Source: Pararge aegeria
Lineage: Eukaryota; Arthropoda; Insecta; Lepidoptera; Nymphalidae
DNA length: 64,000 bases
Direction: 5' to 3'
NCBI RefSeq assembly: GCF_905163445.1
Contig: NC_053187.1
Span: 7,750,001-7,814,000 of the forward strand
Below the pieces are notes generated by a model that saw only the letters and a list, made by a program, of their open reading frames with translations, had not been told where the DNA came from and did no database searches. Shown in pieces: positions 1 to 11,612 of this stretch (position 1 is its first letter; the number at the start of each line of letters is the position of its first letter). The position numbers and the translations under genes are program-made.

Positions 1-1137
1 GATATATCCAAGAGCACAAAACACTTTCCTACTTTTTTCCTTAATATTTATATTTGATAATATTGACAACCATTAGGTGTTTAGTACCAATACTTATTTT
101 TATCCCCGTAGTTCACAAACGTGTAGCAACTTTATGCAAATTAAGAATTATTTATGCATGATTTTCCTGTTTGTATGGACTTCCCGGAGTTATAAAAAAT
201 AGCATAACTACTTGAGCGAAAAAAAGTCAATGTTCGTTTTGCATGTTACGAACTTTAGTTTGTATTTCTAAGATATTCTTAGCAATACCAACTAAAGTTC
301 AAACCACACGATAAATTATGTTGTTACCTAAATTAGTTATTGCGTAGTATAATAGACACATTTTAATTGTCCGTCGATTTTGGCGAATAAATACTAGAGC
401 AAAGAAGAAATCTAAACTAAATCGCCATAATTCAAATCGAAAAAACACCTGTTATACTCAAGTCAATATCCCAAAAACTCGCATAAAGCGATTTGCGTCT
501 TCTTTTCTTATACTTACTTACGCATGGCTGGGATTCGGAGCGCCCTCCCGCGTTCTGTGTTTTCTAACTCTTAAATTTTGGGTATCTATAAAACAAGAGT
601 CAATAGGCATCTTCTAGCCAAGCGAGTCCCATCTTAGGCCACGTCTGTACTTTTATACGAATAAAAAGTAAATGATCACAAAAATCGCTTAAAAGCTTAA
701 TATATGTCCATTATAATACTTGCATCATATCATAAGACCAACCGAGTCCTCTACTCGTATAAGTCTGTTGGGCTCATGACAATGAAATAGAACAATCATG
801 AAAGTCTACACACTATTATGCTTTAAGCAGCATACCATTTTCTGTGAAGTTATTTTCAAAGATATTGCTTTAAAGATGGATTTTATAATTGTAGACATGT
901 CATTAGGTAAGTACTTATTGCAATCACCTTATTTGGTACAATATTAACTGGATTAATTAATCAAATGAGCAGCTTTATTATTACATCCTCGTACCTAATT
1001 ACATTTCAAGATATAAAGATCTGTATTTTTGCTTACTTTGTTCGGTAATGCCAGTAGTGGCATGACGATCTTGATACAAAAGAAACAAAAAGCCGATAGA
1101 TTTAGAAACGATTATTAATAAGACCGTTTGTCAGTGC

Positions 1138-1191
1138 GCTGGGAAAAACTTGCAACTAACTAAGTGTAGTTAGTTGCAAGTTTTTCCCAGC
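1138..1191. repeat. Perfect 25-bp hairpin, 4-nt loop
   Basis: Arms 1138-1162 and 1167-1191 are exact reverse complements (GCTGGGAAAAACTTGCAACT and five more bases), loop AGTG. It lies in the last visible yellow intron. Confidence 0.97.
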
Positions 1192-1351
1192 TTGCGTTAT
1201 GTGGCTTAATCGCCTGATTACGGTGAAGTGTGTAGGGTTCATTCATCTATAGTTACTTTATTCTACGGATAAAACTTTAGTACTTTAGTCTTGTCGGTTT
1301 GTGACTGTACAATAAAGGAGGACGAAGAAGGACGCCGAATATGCCCACACT

Positions 1352-1494
1352 CAGTGGCGTGCACAGGGTTATTGGCCAGAGTATGCATAAAGAAGGAAGG
1401 TGCCATAAAACGGAAAAATCCCTCGCATTTATGAGTTATACAAACATTTTAGGGTAGGCAGTGCTTTTGTGTATGTATGAAGTGCACGCCGCTG
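1352..1494 (-). mobile_element. 143-bp hAT-type MITE (TIR CAGTGGCGTGCA), 8-bp TSD
   Basis: Terminal repeats CAGTGGCGTGCA and TGCACGCCGCTG, flanked by the perfect duplication CCCACACT (1344-1351 and 1495-1502). The interior has the family pattern GCATAAA...GGGTAGGCAGTGCTTTTGTG. It lies in the last visible intron of the yellow gene. Confidence 0.9.
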
Positions 1495-1559
1495 CCCACA
1501 CTTCAACTCACATTTGATCACTTGCAGCGATACCTAATACCAATGATGTCTTAATGCTG

Positions 1560-1900
1560 TCATGATTCGCAAACATCATACTTATTTGACATATTTGGCA
1601 AACCACCACGAAGTCTGCGGATGCAGTGTGGATAGCCATGTTGGTAACAAATAGAGTAGTTATTCTGGACTTGCACCCATTTCAAACTCTGTGTGTCCCT
1701 TGATAGACCTATTAGTGAGAGCACGGGATTCACTTGCGTATTCACCGCACTCTCGCAAAAGTTTTGACCCCCCAATGCATGGCGGGTCCCATCGTCAATG
1801 GCCTGATCGCTGCGAAATCCTCCAGAGAGACTTGCACTACACGGCACGCCACCTTCTTAGGCCTGTCATTAGCTGGGTGAAAAACTTCAACTTTAATTAG
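1560..1900 (-). other. Unidentified open segment in the yellow intron
   Basis: Moderately GC-rich stretch with a 95-codon minus frame and another short frame (FAAIRPLTMGPAMHWGVKTF). It does not match the missing yellow C-terminus, since there is no CWN or FPNDLK. Probably repeat-derived; not identified. Confidence 0.2.
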
Positions 1901-1986
1901 CCACCCGCGGGCCTACAACTAATGGAGGCCGGAGGTCATTGATTGCCCTCCGGCGATAGGTAATAGACTTAGCAATCTAATCGTAC

Positions 1987-2067
1987 CTGGGTATAGAATA
2001 GCACACTGGTGTTGGGGTCGTAGAAGCTGGCTGAAGACTGAGTTTTTTCACCACGGTCACCCAAAAG
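1987..2067 (-). CDS. Yellow family gene, coding exon 5 (last visible)
   Basis: 81 bp (27 codons), phase 0 at both ends, between TTTTCCAG and CAG|GTACGA. It encodes LLGDRGEKTQSSASFYDPNT, then SVLFYTQ. In relatives the FYTQ is followed by V-KD-x-x-CWN in the next exon, which is not visible in the window. Confidence 0.93.
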
Positions 2068-5000
2068 CTGGAAAATAAAAAATAAATTAAGTTTTAAACT
2101 TTCAAAAAGGTCGTGTTTGTGTGGTTAACGATTAACACTAGTAATCACAAGAGTCTTTAAAACAACTAAAGTTAAAAAACTTAGGTAGGTAGTTGTGTAC
2201 ATATAAGAGGGGTAAAGATATGCCAGACCGTGTACGAATTTTCGCATATATATATGGTGCCATATAGAATGTACTCCGCAAAAAATTATAGCCAGCATCA
2301 ATCCATTTAAATTTCTTCAAGCATTAAGGACTTATTTTGGATCAACGAATACATATGTAAAAACCTGGACCTTGAAAACATAACTTTCTTTTTTCGGGCA
2401 TTATTGTAAAGCATATCATTAGCATTACTCCAAAAATAAATGTAAAGAGGTCAGACTTCTTACTTTGTTTGTTTGTACCGACTAGGCTCTGAAAATGATG
2501 GACCGATTTATTTACTAATAGAAAATTAAACTGTCAGGAAGGCATAAACTACAACTTATTACCTAAAACATTAGAGATCATTAAGACAACTGCAATAATG
2601 TAACCCAAAGTGGCAAATTAAATTCATTATTTAGCGTGCGCTATTCATGATACATAAAAATTGTACAATCCACAAGAACAGCTTTAAAAGGGGGTTAATA
2701 TTATCTTACGTTCATCACCATCATCATCATCATCATATCGACCCATTACCGGCCCACTACAGGGCACGGATCTCACGCAATGAGAGGGGTGAAGGCCGTA
2801 GTCCACCATTCTGGCCCATTGCGGATTGGTGGAATCTTTCTATGGTTACGACCATTTTTAATTGACGCGAGTGAAACCGCGGTGAACAGCTAGTTTTTAA
2901 ATCAAGGCCATCTCTATTTAACTAATTCAAAAAGTTCAAACTCTATTGGTCTATCCAGTTTATTTGCATTGACAATCGCCAATACATGCTAATAAAAATA
3001 ACAGTTTCGTTATGTTTACATAAGCAATTTGCTAAGTTCAACCAGCTAGCAACGGTACTATAAATGCAAGTTTAGTATTCGAACCTTGAAGTCGTTGAAT
3101 GCCTCGTTTTTATCAATGTATGTGTAATTTCTAAGTAGCTCAGTGGACACACAGAATTCCTTAGTACTGGAGAATGCGTGGAAGAACATGGTGCGGAATC
3201 TGTAATCAAAAGTTTCAAAATGTATTAATTATTTTCAACGTACCTAGGTACTCTAATAAAATCGTATTTTTGGCGATCTCCCAGGTCTTTCCCTGGGATT
3301 TTTGGCCTTTTTTTATGGGAGGTTCCCGGTTCGATTTACGGCAGCGTCAATTTGGAAATTGATAATTTCTGAAGACTCAGTTTAGACTGTAACTTGCAGT
3401 GAGATGGCAGTCAGGGGCTAGCTTGTAGTTGAATATGAAGAAATAAATAAAATATTATGAAAGTGAAAGTTTGAAAGTGCGTTTAAAAAGTCTCCTTTTT
3501 TAACCCCCGACGCAAAAACGACAGGGCGTGTCAAAATGGCGAATAATTTTTTTTTACTAGTAGAACAGTACAAAAAAGTCAGGTTGTTTTTATTATTTCT
3601 AAGTTTATTTATTCAGTTTTAATTTAGTTTACTTATTCATTTTTAACGCATCTTTCGTATTTCCGTACCTAACATAATTAGGTACACTGTAAAATAGGTA
3701 CTCGCGAGAAAGTAGCGGGCTAAGCTACTCGTAGATATAAAAAACAATCCTAACAAGGATTCGAGATGGCATTGTATCATTTTGTAAGCTTTTTTATGTG
3801 ACGTTAGTAGAGCGTATCGAATACAAATACATGGTCGAAATGCATTAAACGAAGCAGTCAAGGTCCAAATATACCTACGTGATTCACTTACCCGTTCTCT
3901 CGAGGCTCGGACAGTGCTAAGGCAAACACGCCATCGGTCCAGTGGAATTCGATCCCACCTACTTTGTAGGTACCAGCTAAAGGTTCAAAGTGGAAGTAGT
4001 GGTGGCTAACTCGCCAAGAGTCATCTTGCTTGAGGCTGTACACGACAACACCGTAGGCTCCTAAATCGGGCACATAGGCGAATGCGTTGTCACATGTGTC
4101 CTTATCTACATCGATGACCTGGAAAGATTTTTATTTAATTTTTTTATTTTGGTCATACAAGAAAAACAAAATCTGAAATAAAAGTTCTTTTTTTTCATTT
4201 GGTATATTTATCGTGTTTACTAACAAACACACCAATACAATATTCTATATACAACGTGTAAATGAAAGCGGAAATAATAATAATACTTTACAGGGTTTAG
4301 AAGCACATTTTTTACTGGTTCTTGACTTATCTGTGAAACCGAAACAATACAATTTTTGAGTAAACCTCTGCTATAGTTGAGCTATAGTTGTCGAGAAACT
4401 AGTTGTTGTATAATGTGTTTCATATCATCAAATATATTATTGATGATTGATACCAGCTCTTTTTAATAAACTCGCTTCGCTTGGTCAGTTATCTCTTGAA
4501 ACATTGATAACAATAACATTAATGTAATGAGAAACTTCACAACACAATGAGTGTTATTGAATTATTCTAAATGTGCAAAAGAAGAACATTAATTTCATAG
4601 TTTAAAAGTTACGTTTTGAAACACATAAACTATAGTGGCTAAAGGGAAAAGTGAGTGAACTATAATTTATCGAAACGCGGTAGTGGAATCATATTCATAC
4701 AATTATTGTAGCATGAACGCAATTTATGTGACAATGTCAGACCAATTAACTGATTATTAAATAATAAACCACCCACATGTCATGCAAAAACTAGAATTAT
4801 TATTATTGCACTTACAATAAACTTGTCTTGGATCTGAATTGTTTATTGCGTCACATTAAAGAAAGGAAATCACTATTCATACTTATTCTAAGGTGGATTA
4901 CGTCAATTCAAAGTAGGTATACCAATTCTTTGGGATTTAGGATTTCAGTTAGCTTCACTAATCTCGTTCCTACAATTATTTATAGTGTATACATCAGTGC

Positions 5001-6693
5001 TTTGCAATTATTGTTCTACATTTAAAAATACGGGTGAATTTTTAACGAACACTTTTTTATAAAGGTTCTCATTCACAGACAATCTGGTGCAGGGATCGTT
5101 TGCACTCTCAACCCATCGCATCCAAATTGCCCTCCAATCAAACGCGAGCAATCAGTTGTTCGATCGTTCTTGCGATTGATCGAACAACTGATACTCGTTT
5201 GCAACGGGACGTAGGATAATAGAAAGCTCTTTCAAATAGAATGCCCTAATAACTTATTCAAAAATCATGTGCATTTAGCTTGCACAAATAGCTTTTAAGG
5301 CGAGTTATTGCCTCGTGTACGAACATTGAGCTCGCTTACCATGTTACGGATGTATGCATCAAGGGCAATGCCCCGGAGCTTGTCCTTGCAAACGCACACT
5401 TCGCATATGGCATTCAAACTTTCGACGACCCGTATGTATACTCTGTCAAAACTGCGAACCAATTCTAAAACCACTATTCTATCTTTTAATTTCTGTAGTA
5501 AGCAGAATGCAGATAACTTACAATTCCTAACAGGTTTCACAGTTACGGTGACCTGGAAACATCTGACCTTGATATTTCTGAATAATAATCAATTTACAAT
5601 ACTAACACACCATCTGGTGTTGATGCATACTGTGTTATAACATCAACACATTGTTGTTGTTGTAACTTAATAAGCCCGATTGTTTAAGTATGTTGCAACT
5701 GGGTCACACAAAACACTTTCAGACCAGTAAGTACACAATCAGTAGGTAATCAAACACGTTACTTAATGTTATCACCAAATCAAAACATTTATGTCCGCAT
5801 AATGCATAAATGTGAGAATAAAGTACAACATTGTAACTACTTACTACAAAAGATTTGACAAGCTTCTAACGAGATCTTAATTCCAAAAATGTTATTGATA
5901 AATAATTGCTTTAAAGAAACTTACAACGTTAGCGAAGAATGAATCCTCTTTCATGTCAGTCACTTTGAAGAAATAACGGTGGATTAGCTGGTCTGTGTTT
6001 AAGTCAAATATAGCCAATGATGGGCCGGTAACTTGATTTGGAGATCCTTAAAGAGAAAATTGAAAACATAATAGAAACTCAATTGTCTTGTTGCCAATAG
6101 TTTTCTGTAAAGTGCTCTATGTATATAAAGTGAAACTTTCTCCAAGGAACATCATTATATTTTTCCTTGTACAAAACAATTTCCCTAAACGTGGGACGAT
6201 TAACTGAGCAGATACCTACGTGCACGATGTAGATAAAGTCATTTAATCATAGTTTACCTAAAATATCAGCCAATCCTGTATCCATGACCCAGAGTCTTTC
6301 ACAGGGATCAACATATACTCTAAAAACTGATACAATCGAACTGTTTGATGGTGTGTCTTTCGCGGAATCAGCTACAAGATTGTCTTTTAAAGATGGATAT
6401 GGTTTCAATGGTTGGTCTTGTGGTCCATCGATATCAACGTAATTTAGAGAAGAAGCAACTCCATTCTTCCATCTGGGTACGGTGACAAAGACTTTGTTCT
6501 TCCATTTCGCTAAGCCTAGGGGGAGATTGTTAGCTGGAACAAAGACTCCATCTTTTATGGCAGTTTCCCGTTGCTCTGGAGAATCCCATACGAAGTCTAC
6601 TTCCTTCCATGCAAACCGTAGTTGTGGTTGAGGAGTTGCCGCATTACAGCATACTACCGCCGTCAGTGCAATAATTAAGCTTATTGCCCTCAT
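1987..6693 (-). CDS. Yellow/MRJP family gene, partial (C-terminal exon off the left edge)
   Basis: Five coding exons join in phase: 6693-6258, 6046-5925, 4118-3892, 3199-3085 and 2067-1987, giving 327 codons without a stop. The product starts with a signal peptide (residues 1 to about 18, ending CCNA), so it is secreted. Family hallmarks are the NNLPLGL and VTVPRWK blocks, the acidic-aromatic LWVMDTGLADILG segment, CDNAFAYVPDLGAYGVVVYS, GGIEFHWTDGVFALALSE and LLGDRG. The ADILG and EDSFFANV blocks resemble the yellow-f group, whose fly members have dopachrome-conversion activity; the exact paralogue is uncertain. The family normally continues with a GCWN/ACWN and FPNDLK region of roughly 100 residues. 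I could not find that in positions 1-1986, so the last exon should lie left of the window. All splice sites are GT-AG; the exon 4 donor (AAG|GTTCGA) is weak. Confidence 0.93.
2440..2894 (+). mobile_element. Helitron remnant containing a SINE-A
   Basis: GTTTGTTTGTACCGACTAGG and the following ATGGACCGATTT resemble Helitron interior sequence. CGGTGAACAGCTAG|T at 2881-2895 is a typical 3' end. A minus-strand SINE-A (about 2712-2840) interrupts it. Confidence 0.55.
2712..2840 (-). repeat. SINE-A fragment (CAT-repeat tail)
   Basis: It starts with a (CAT)n run, then ATCGACCCATTACCGGCCCA, the complement of the SINE-A 3' tail TGGGCCGGTAATGGGTTGAT. The (CAT)n run gives a spurious polyhistidine frame. 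Confidence 0.8.
3085..3199 (-). CDS. Yellow family gene, coding exon 4
   Basis: 115 bp, too short to stand out as an open frame but exactly phased with exon 3 (GG|A gives Gly) and exon 5. It encodes FRTMFFHAFSSTKEFCVSTE, then LLRNYTYIDKNEAFNDFK, matching the family pattern RT-LYFHPLASTxEF-VST. The usual YFHPL is FFHAF here. The acceptor is TTACAG and the donor AAG|GTTCGA, with a non-consensus +3 to +5. Confidence 0.9.
3290..3430 (+). repeat. SINE-C fragment
   Basis: ATGGGAGGTTCCCGGTTCGA (B box), GTCAATTTGGAAATTGATAA, then directly the 3' end GATGGCAGTCAGGGGCTAGC. The middle is deleted. It lies between yellow exons 3 and 4. Confidence 0.7.
3892..4118 (-). CDS. Yellow family gene, coding exon 3
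   Basis: 227 bp after a CTTTCCAG acceptor. It reads VIDVDKDTCDNAFAYVPDLG and continues through AYGVVVYS, YFHFEPLAGTY and GGIEFHWTDGVFALALSE. The Cys in DTCDNAF and the central FHWTDGVF block are conserved in the family. It ends in phase 2 (AACGG|GTAAGT). Confidence 0.94.
5151..5192. repeat. Perfect 15-bp inverted repeat, 12-nt loop
   Basis: ATCAGTTGTTCGATC and its complement in yellow intron 2. Confidence 0.93.
5340..5552 (-). CDS. Candidate frame-preserving cassette exon, or Gag-like relic, in yellow intron 2
   Basis: A 213-bp open segment (71 codons) bounded by a TTTCCAG acceptor and an ATG|GTAAGC donor. Both ends are phase 0, as is the host intron, so inclusion would not break the yellow frame. 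The translation includes LQKLKDRIVVLELV, then FDRVYIRVVESLNAI and LRGIALDAYIRNM. The last part resembles the ALDAFIRG-type segment of retrotransposon Gag proteins, so this may be a decayed element rather than a real exon. Inserting it would split FFANV-VIDVD, which is contiguous in known family members. Treat it as an unproven alternative exon. Confidence 0.22.
5925..6046 (-). CDS. Yellow family gene, coding exon 2
   Basis: 122 bp between a CTTTAAG acceptor and a GTAAGT donor. It completes the Gly codon begun in exon 1 and reads GSPNQVTGPSLAIFDLNTDQ, then LIHRYFFKVTDMKEDSFFANV, which is typical of the yellow-f type group. It ends in phase 0. Confidence 0.93.
6258..6693 (-). CDS. Yellow family gene, coding exon 1
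   Basis: The start codon chosen is ATG at 6693, because a splice acceptor (TTGCAG) lies at 6701-6703, seven bases upstream of it. The longer open frame that begins at 6735 would read through that acceptor. The exon encodes the signal peptide and the N-terminal part of the propeller domain, including NNLPLGL, VTVPRWK and LWVMDTGLADIL. An NSS sequon lies in the part encoded near 6330. It ends in phase 1 at TTTTAG|GTAAAC. The upstream acceptor implies a non-coding 5' exon further right. Confidence 0.93.
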
Positions 6694-7902
6694 TTTTGGC
6701 CTGCAACAATGAAGTGTGAAAATCATAACATGCACGTAACAAAATAGTTTTTGTTACATTTTAACAAGATAATAATAAACCTAATTTTCACGTCATTATG
6801 AAATTCTCATGTGCTTATGAGCACGTTAATAGGAGTTCAGTATGACAATAGCCTGTTACGTTATTATCGAATAATAATGTTGCTCATCCGGTAGGAAACA
6901 AAAGCAATTCGAGCTGCAAAAAATTTGAAAATTGTAATCGTTACAGTAAATTTTATCAATCAGCCCGTTAAACAGAATTTGACTGTGGAGCTTCAATAAG
7001 ATAATCTGGCACAGGTAGTTAATTTGCTATAATAATTATAATAAATGTTGTCTGCGACAGAATGTCGAGATTACGTCATAAAGTAATTTACGTTCCTGTG
7101 TAGGTTTTTATCAGTCGGCATCTGTGCTATAATACCTATAGGTATCTATACCTGTACAATGCTTTAGAATGAATTTAGGATTGTGATGGACTATGACGAG
7201 CCGGTTTATATTCCAATTAAACTGATTCTCAAAATGTAATTTTTAAGTAACGCTATTGTTGTCGATTTAAAAGAAGGATACAAGTTACAACAAAGCATTG
7301 TTGTTATAGCTTCTGACGTTATTAAGTAGGTAGGTTAAAATACTAGCTGCTGTCCGCGTTCTTCCTCCGCGTGCATAATAAAGGAGATAATGATAAATTA
7401 AATCTGTTCCGCTCGATCGCACGGTTTGCGATATGCGTCACTGAGGTCGAGTGGTAAGTTTACGTCTATGAATACACTTTCTTTATAACATAATGACTTC
7501 AAATGAACGTGAGAAAAATGCGTGGAGAAAGGCTAGAAGAAGAAGTAAATAAAAATAAATAAATAAAAATATATAGTTATCAGTGGTCGGAGCTAAATCG
7601 AACAATTCGAAACGCGCAATATTGTATCAACTTATGATATTATATAACCTAACTAAATTCATTTTATTTATTACTCTAATTTTATCATCAATGAATTAAG
7701 ATAATCAATTTTTTATTTAATATAAGTTTTTCAATGTGTGTATCTATAGTATACTTTACAACAAAAAAGGTTAACCTAAAGTTTGGTGTGTAATTTTCTT
7801 AAGAGTCGATTTGAACTATTGTTGGTTAACGACCCAGTAATGACAGCATCGAATCGAGCGCTCCAGTCTGCAAGTAACAATTATTCGCTCACGTTTTTGC
7901 AG

Positions 7903-8028
7903 ATGGTCTTATTATTGGGAAACGCTTGGTGCATCGAGAAGCCTTCCCTATCTCTGACAGATCTGCCTTGTTATGTCTGCTGGTACTATGAGAACTGTGA
8001 CGATGGTGGTTGCACAACAACGTATTGA
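7903..8028 (+). CDS. Candidate terminal exon of a small Cys-rich secreted peptide
   Basis: After a good acceptor (CACGTTTTTGCAG, ending 7902) an open frame of 41 codons starts at an ATG and ends with TGA at 8026-8028. The translation begins MVLLLGNAWC and contains LPCYVCWYYENCDDGGC, giving cysteine spacing C-x2-C-x5-C-x4-C. The hydrophobic start would be the tail of a signal peptide only if an upstream exon supplied more residues; a donor-like GTAAGT is seen near 7452. I do not recognise the family. It could be chance; the acceptor and clustered cysteines are the only support. Confidence 0.25.
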   Translation: MVLLLGNAWCIEKPSLSLTDLPCYVCWYYENCDDGGCTTTY

Positions 8029-9924
8029 ACGAGATGTAACAAAGGCTTTCCGATATAAATAGAATTAATTAATACACTTTACAGCATTGTTACTGTTAAC
8101 CGGCGATTAAGTAGGTACAATCCATCAATTATTGAAATCTTTACCTGTTATTAATACTCGGATTCTTTAGGTTTGCAAGTGAATGTAAAAAAAATTATAT
8201 TTCTTTAAGAGCGGATATAAAGCAAATAAATAATCAAATTTCACCCGCGCGCCTTTCATGCCCCGCTATAGTCCGTACAGTTCCGAAGCTACCCGGCAGT
8301 CACCACCAATGATTAGATAAAACCTGAGTGCGTGCTACTATTGTTTTAAGTAAATCAAACTTGATGGACTACTGTAAAACTCAAATCTACAAGAAGCAAT
8401 TTTGCTTTATATCCCTTCTTAATCTAAATTTTCATTCTGTTTATTATTAACAAAAACCGTACGATTCCGCGTATTGTCGTTGGTCATACATTATACATCT
8501 GCTCAACTCGTCACTAATTATAAGGGAAGGGAATGTTATTAAGTCGTGCGTGGCTTTTTGCCCCGGCTCTTTCAAGGCCCAAGGCAGTTATGTATAGAAC
8601 GCAACCTTATCTCCATAGTTATTATGCATAAGTAATTATAAAACTGAAGCGCAGGCATGTTTACACAATCTGATTTAACAGGAGCTGGACAAACAATTTA
8701 ATTAAATAAATGTTAAGGTTTAGGCTTATTTTTCATCACGAAGATTAAGTGTAAGTTTACTTTCATTCTTATGAAGCTATTTATAATTGCTACGCCATGG
8801 GGATTCATATACCTCACTAGGCATCAGAAATCTCAAGGAATTAATAATTACCTATCCCTAAAAACTATTCATAAATTTAAATTTGCAAAAATATCGAATT
8901 AGTTCCTTTGTGAAAAATCCCAAGCAAAATCGGACAAAGCCGCCGACATCATAGGATACAAAAATACAGGTTCTATAAAACCTTGTTTTGGACAAAGTCG
9001 TAAGCATTTGCTATTCAATCAACTACAAATAGAGAGCAAGTCATGCTGACAATTATGCCTACAGTAATCCTTTTATAGTCTGTAAGATAGAATTAATTAT
9101 AAACCCAAGGTATTTGGTCCGTTAACGCGAAATAAATTGGTTATTTTTTCACGAAGCTAATAAGGTAACGTTACTACGTGCTTACTTTCAGCGTAGTAAC
9201 TTCCTGCAATAAATACCTAAGCAAGCCGGCTATTTTGGTTTTTTAGTTGTTAGAATGACAAACAAAACAGGCAAACTGAGAATAAAAAAAAAAAACGAAT
9301 TTAAATAATGATATACAAAAATCACACTTTCAAACATCAGAATCACTCTCATTCGCCCAACAGAAATTACTTTTAGTTTTTTTCACAAGAATATGACGTA
9401 TTAAAATGGTATGACCTTTATTTTCGAAGAAACTAAGTTACTGCAAAATACATAAACTAGACAAGGAAACATTAAATATTAACATCTAACTTGGCTCGAA
9501 CTTGGCTTTTTCCAAATATCAGATTGACCTATGCAATTAGAGAGTCAAAGGAAATTATTTTTATTATTATATTTTTTATAAAATCTTTTAATTAACGGCT
9601 TAATATTGGTGCTATTTACACATTAATAACACTTCTTATTTAGATAGGTACTATTCAGATAATTGCTAACTGGTGGACATACTGTCACCGACCGATACAG
9701 AGATGTTAATCTATATAAGTGGGTACCTAATAGAAGTGCCTTGCGAATTCGTCGTAATGTATACAATTTTGCGATGTCTCTATGACCTGCCGCGTCGCAT
9801 TACCCGGCCGACATCGACCTCTCGGGATTAACAAGCTTTTGTCAGTAGAGTTGCGACAAAACCTAGACAAAACGCTGCATCTAGTTATTCTAACGATATG
9901 ACATGTTTTTTCTCTTCAATATTA

Positions 9925-10113
9925 AACATGCGAAACTGTTTGTTTGTTTGTTTATTTATCCTTCCTTCACGCCCTCACGTGTCATGTGCTACCAATCAAT
10001 TTGAAAGGACGGAGAGTAACATGGGCTACTTTTATCCCAGGAAAACAATCTGTTCCCATGAGATATGTAAAAAAGCGTGATAAATGCGGAAAATGAACGC
10101 GGGCAACAGCTAT
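9925..10113 (+). repeat. Helitron-type fragment with GGGCTACTTTTATCCC block
   Basis: The blocks TCCTTCACGCCCTCACG, AACATGGGCTACTTTTATCC and GCGGGCAACAGCTAT show a degraded lepidopteran Helitron-like repeat. The final CTAGT has become CTATA. It explains the open frames here. Confidence 0.55.
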
Positions 10114-11546
10114 AAATATAAATATATATATATGCTCCATTAGGAAAAATAATTCTCGAAGAATGATTATCAATCGCAAAAAAAAAAATTCAAACCGAAC
10201 GGGCAGTTCCAGAGATTATTGTGTTTATGCAAATTCTTCTAAAAAAGATTATTTTCATTATAAGACAAGTTGGGAAAAATTGAGGGTCAATCTTTAGTTT
10301 ATGTGATTAGATAATATCGTCGGAATATTAATAAATACATTATGGTTTTATTTGTACTGCAAGACATTTTTGGTGGGTACCTACCTATTCACGTAATAAG
10401 ATATTTCATTTCATTTCAATAAGATTATCATAAAATATGTAAGTATTTACAAATGTTAAATACATTTAATATACAAAAGTTTAATACAGACGTTGAATAT
10501 CCTTTAAAATCGATTCAATAAAGTACCTTTGACGTGTGTCAGACCATCAGTTTTGTTACTCCATATACTGTATTGAAAGTAAAAGTTGTGAGTCTAATTT
10601 TCCTCCAGTAAATTTGGTGATAACCTGATGAACATTTTTAGAGATGGAGACATTCAAAACATAGGATACTACTAGACAAGAATGCTAAGTTTTCTAAAAT
10701 ACTCATAACATAAGACGAAAGCAAACAAATAGCAGATTGATGTTTTTGTGATCGTGTTTCCAAATTTTCTTTTTCAATAGTAAAATACCACAGGTAAAGG
10801 CAAATTTTAAGGTACCTATAATTGTGATCATATATATTTTTATTCTATTTAAGTAGGTATCTTAAGTTCATAAGAACAGAATAATATAGATTGTATTTTA
10901 AGACATGTTAAAAGATTAAGGTGATAAAAGAAAAAAACCGTAGGATGAGATTGAAAAACCCCGAATGGCAGAGAATGTACTAAATGCTGCTGACGCAATC
11001 AACAATATTTAAATCTGTATGGTTATGTTTTTTGGTGTTTGATATTTACAATAAAATGTTTACCTACATGTGTGTAAAAAATTAGGACAACGATAAACCC
11101 TAGTCCTAAAAATTTTTCGTTAATTTGAACGCTTAGTGCTAGCATTCTCTAGTCCCTACGTAAAAAAATATCAACTCAAATGTACTAATAATGTGTAAGT
11201 GTATAACTATGTATATATAAATTCAATACTATATAGCAGTCTTCATGGTTGTTTGGACTGTTTATTGGTAAAACGATAAAATATTCGAATAATTTAAAAT
11301 AATATAAATTATGGAAATGTTTACCGGCGAACAAATCATATTATAAGCTAACCTTCGTGCTTCTAAAGGATATACGTAAAGCATACCACACTGGCAGGAT
11401 TCAAAATATTCTAATAACAAAAATAAATTCGTGACCCTTACCTACGAGTATACCTATTATTCATTATATTACTTTTGTTTAATGCATTTAGGATATTATG
11501 AAACTTGGGCAAAAATATTTGGAAGATTTACAAATAAACTACTTAC

Positions 11547-11612
11547 ATGTGAAAAAGGTTTTACCGCGTAAGGTCAGTGGCGACCGGTTCAGCGGGGCCG
11601 CGTTCACAGACT
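11547..11612 (-). other. Probable non-coding first exon of the yellow family gene
   Basis: On the minus strand an ATAAAAAG TATA-like box (about 11636-11643) is followed about 28 bp later by an initiator-like TTTAGTC. A GC-richer stretch of about 66 nt then ends at a strong donor, CACAT|GTAAGTAG (exon end 11547). The coding exon at 6693 has an acceptor just before its ATG and needs an upstream exon. This is the best candidate I see on the same strand, with an implied 5' UTR intron of about 4.85 kb. Linking the two is inference, without transcript evidence. Confidence 0.42.

Larger units (their letters stand above)
6740..11540. other. Probable yellow 5' UTR intron; little else
   Basis: AT-rich DNA. 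I see only the Cys-rich peptide candidate at 7903, a Helitron-type fragment at 9925 and simple T/A runs. No other exon-like block. Confidence 0.5.

Noticed and set aside
1560..1900. Missing yellow C-terminal exon
   Set aside because: No CWN, FPNDLK or WVLSD-like motif in any frame; it does not fit the family.
2712..2740. Polyhistidine run in an open frame
   Set aside because: It is the (CAT)n tail of a minus-strand SINE-A, not a protein.
6694..6735. Upstream start extending the yellow protein
   Set aside because: A splice acceptor at 6701-6703 and the signal peptide at 6693 show the extension is intron sequence.
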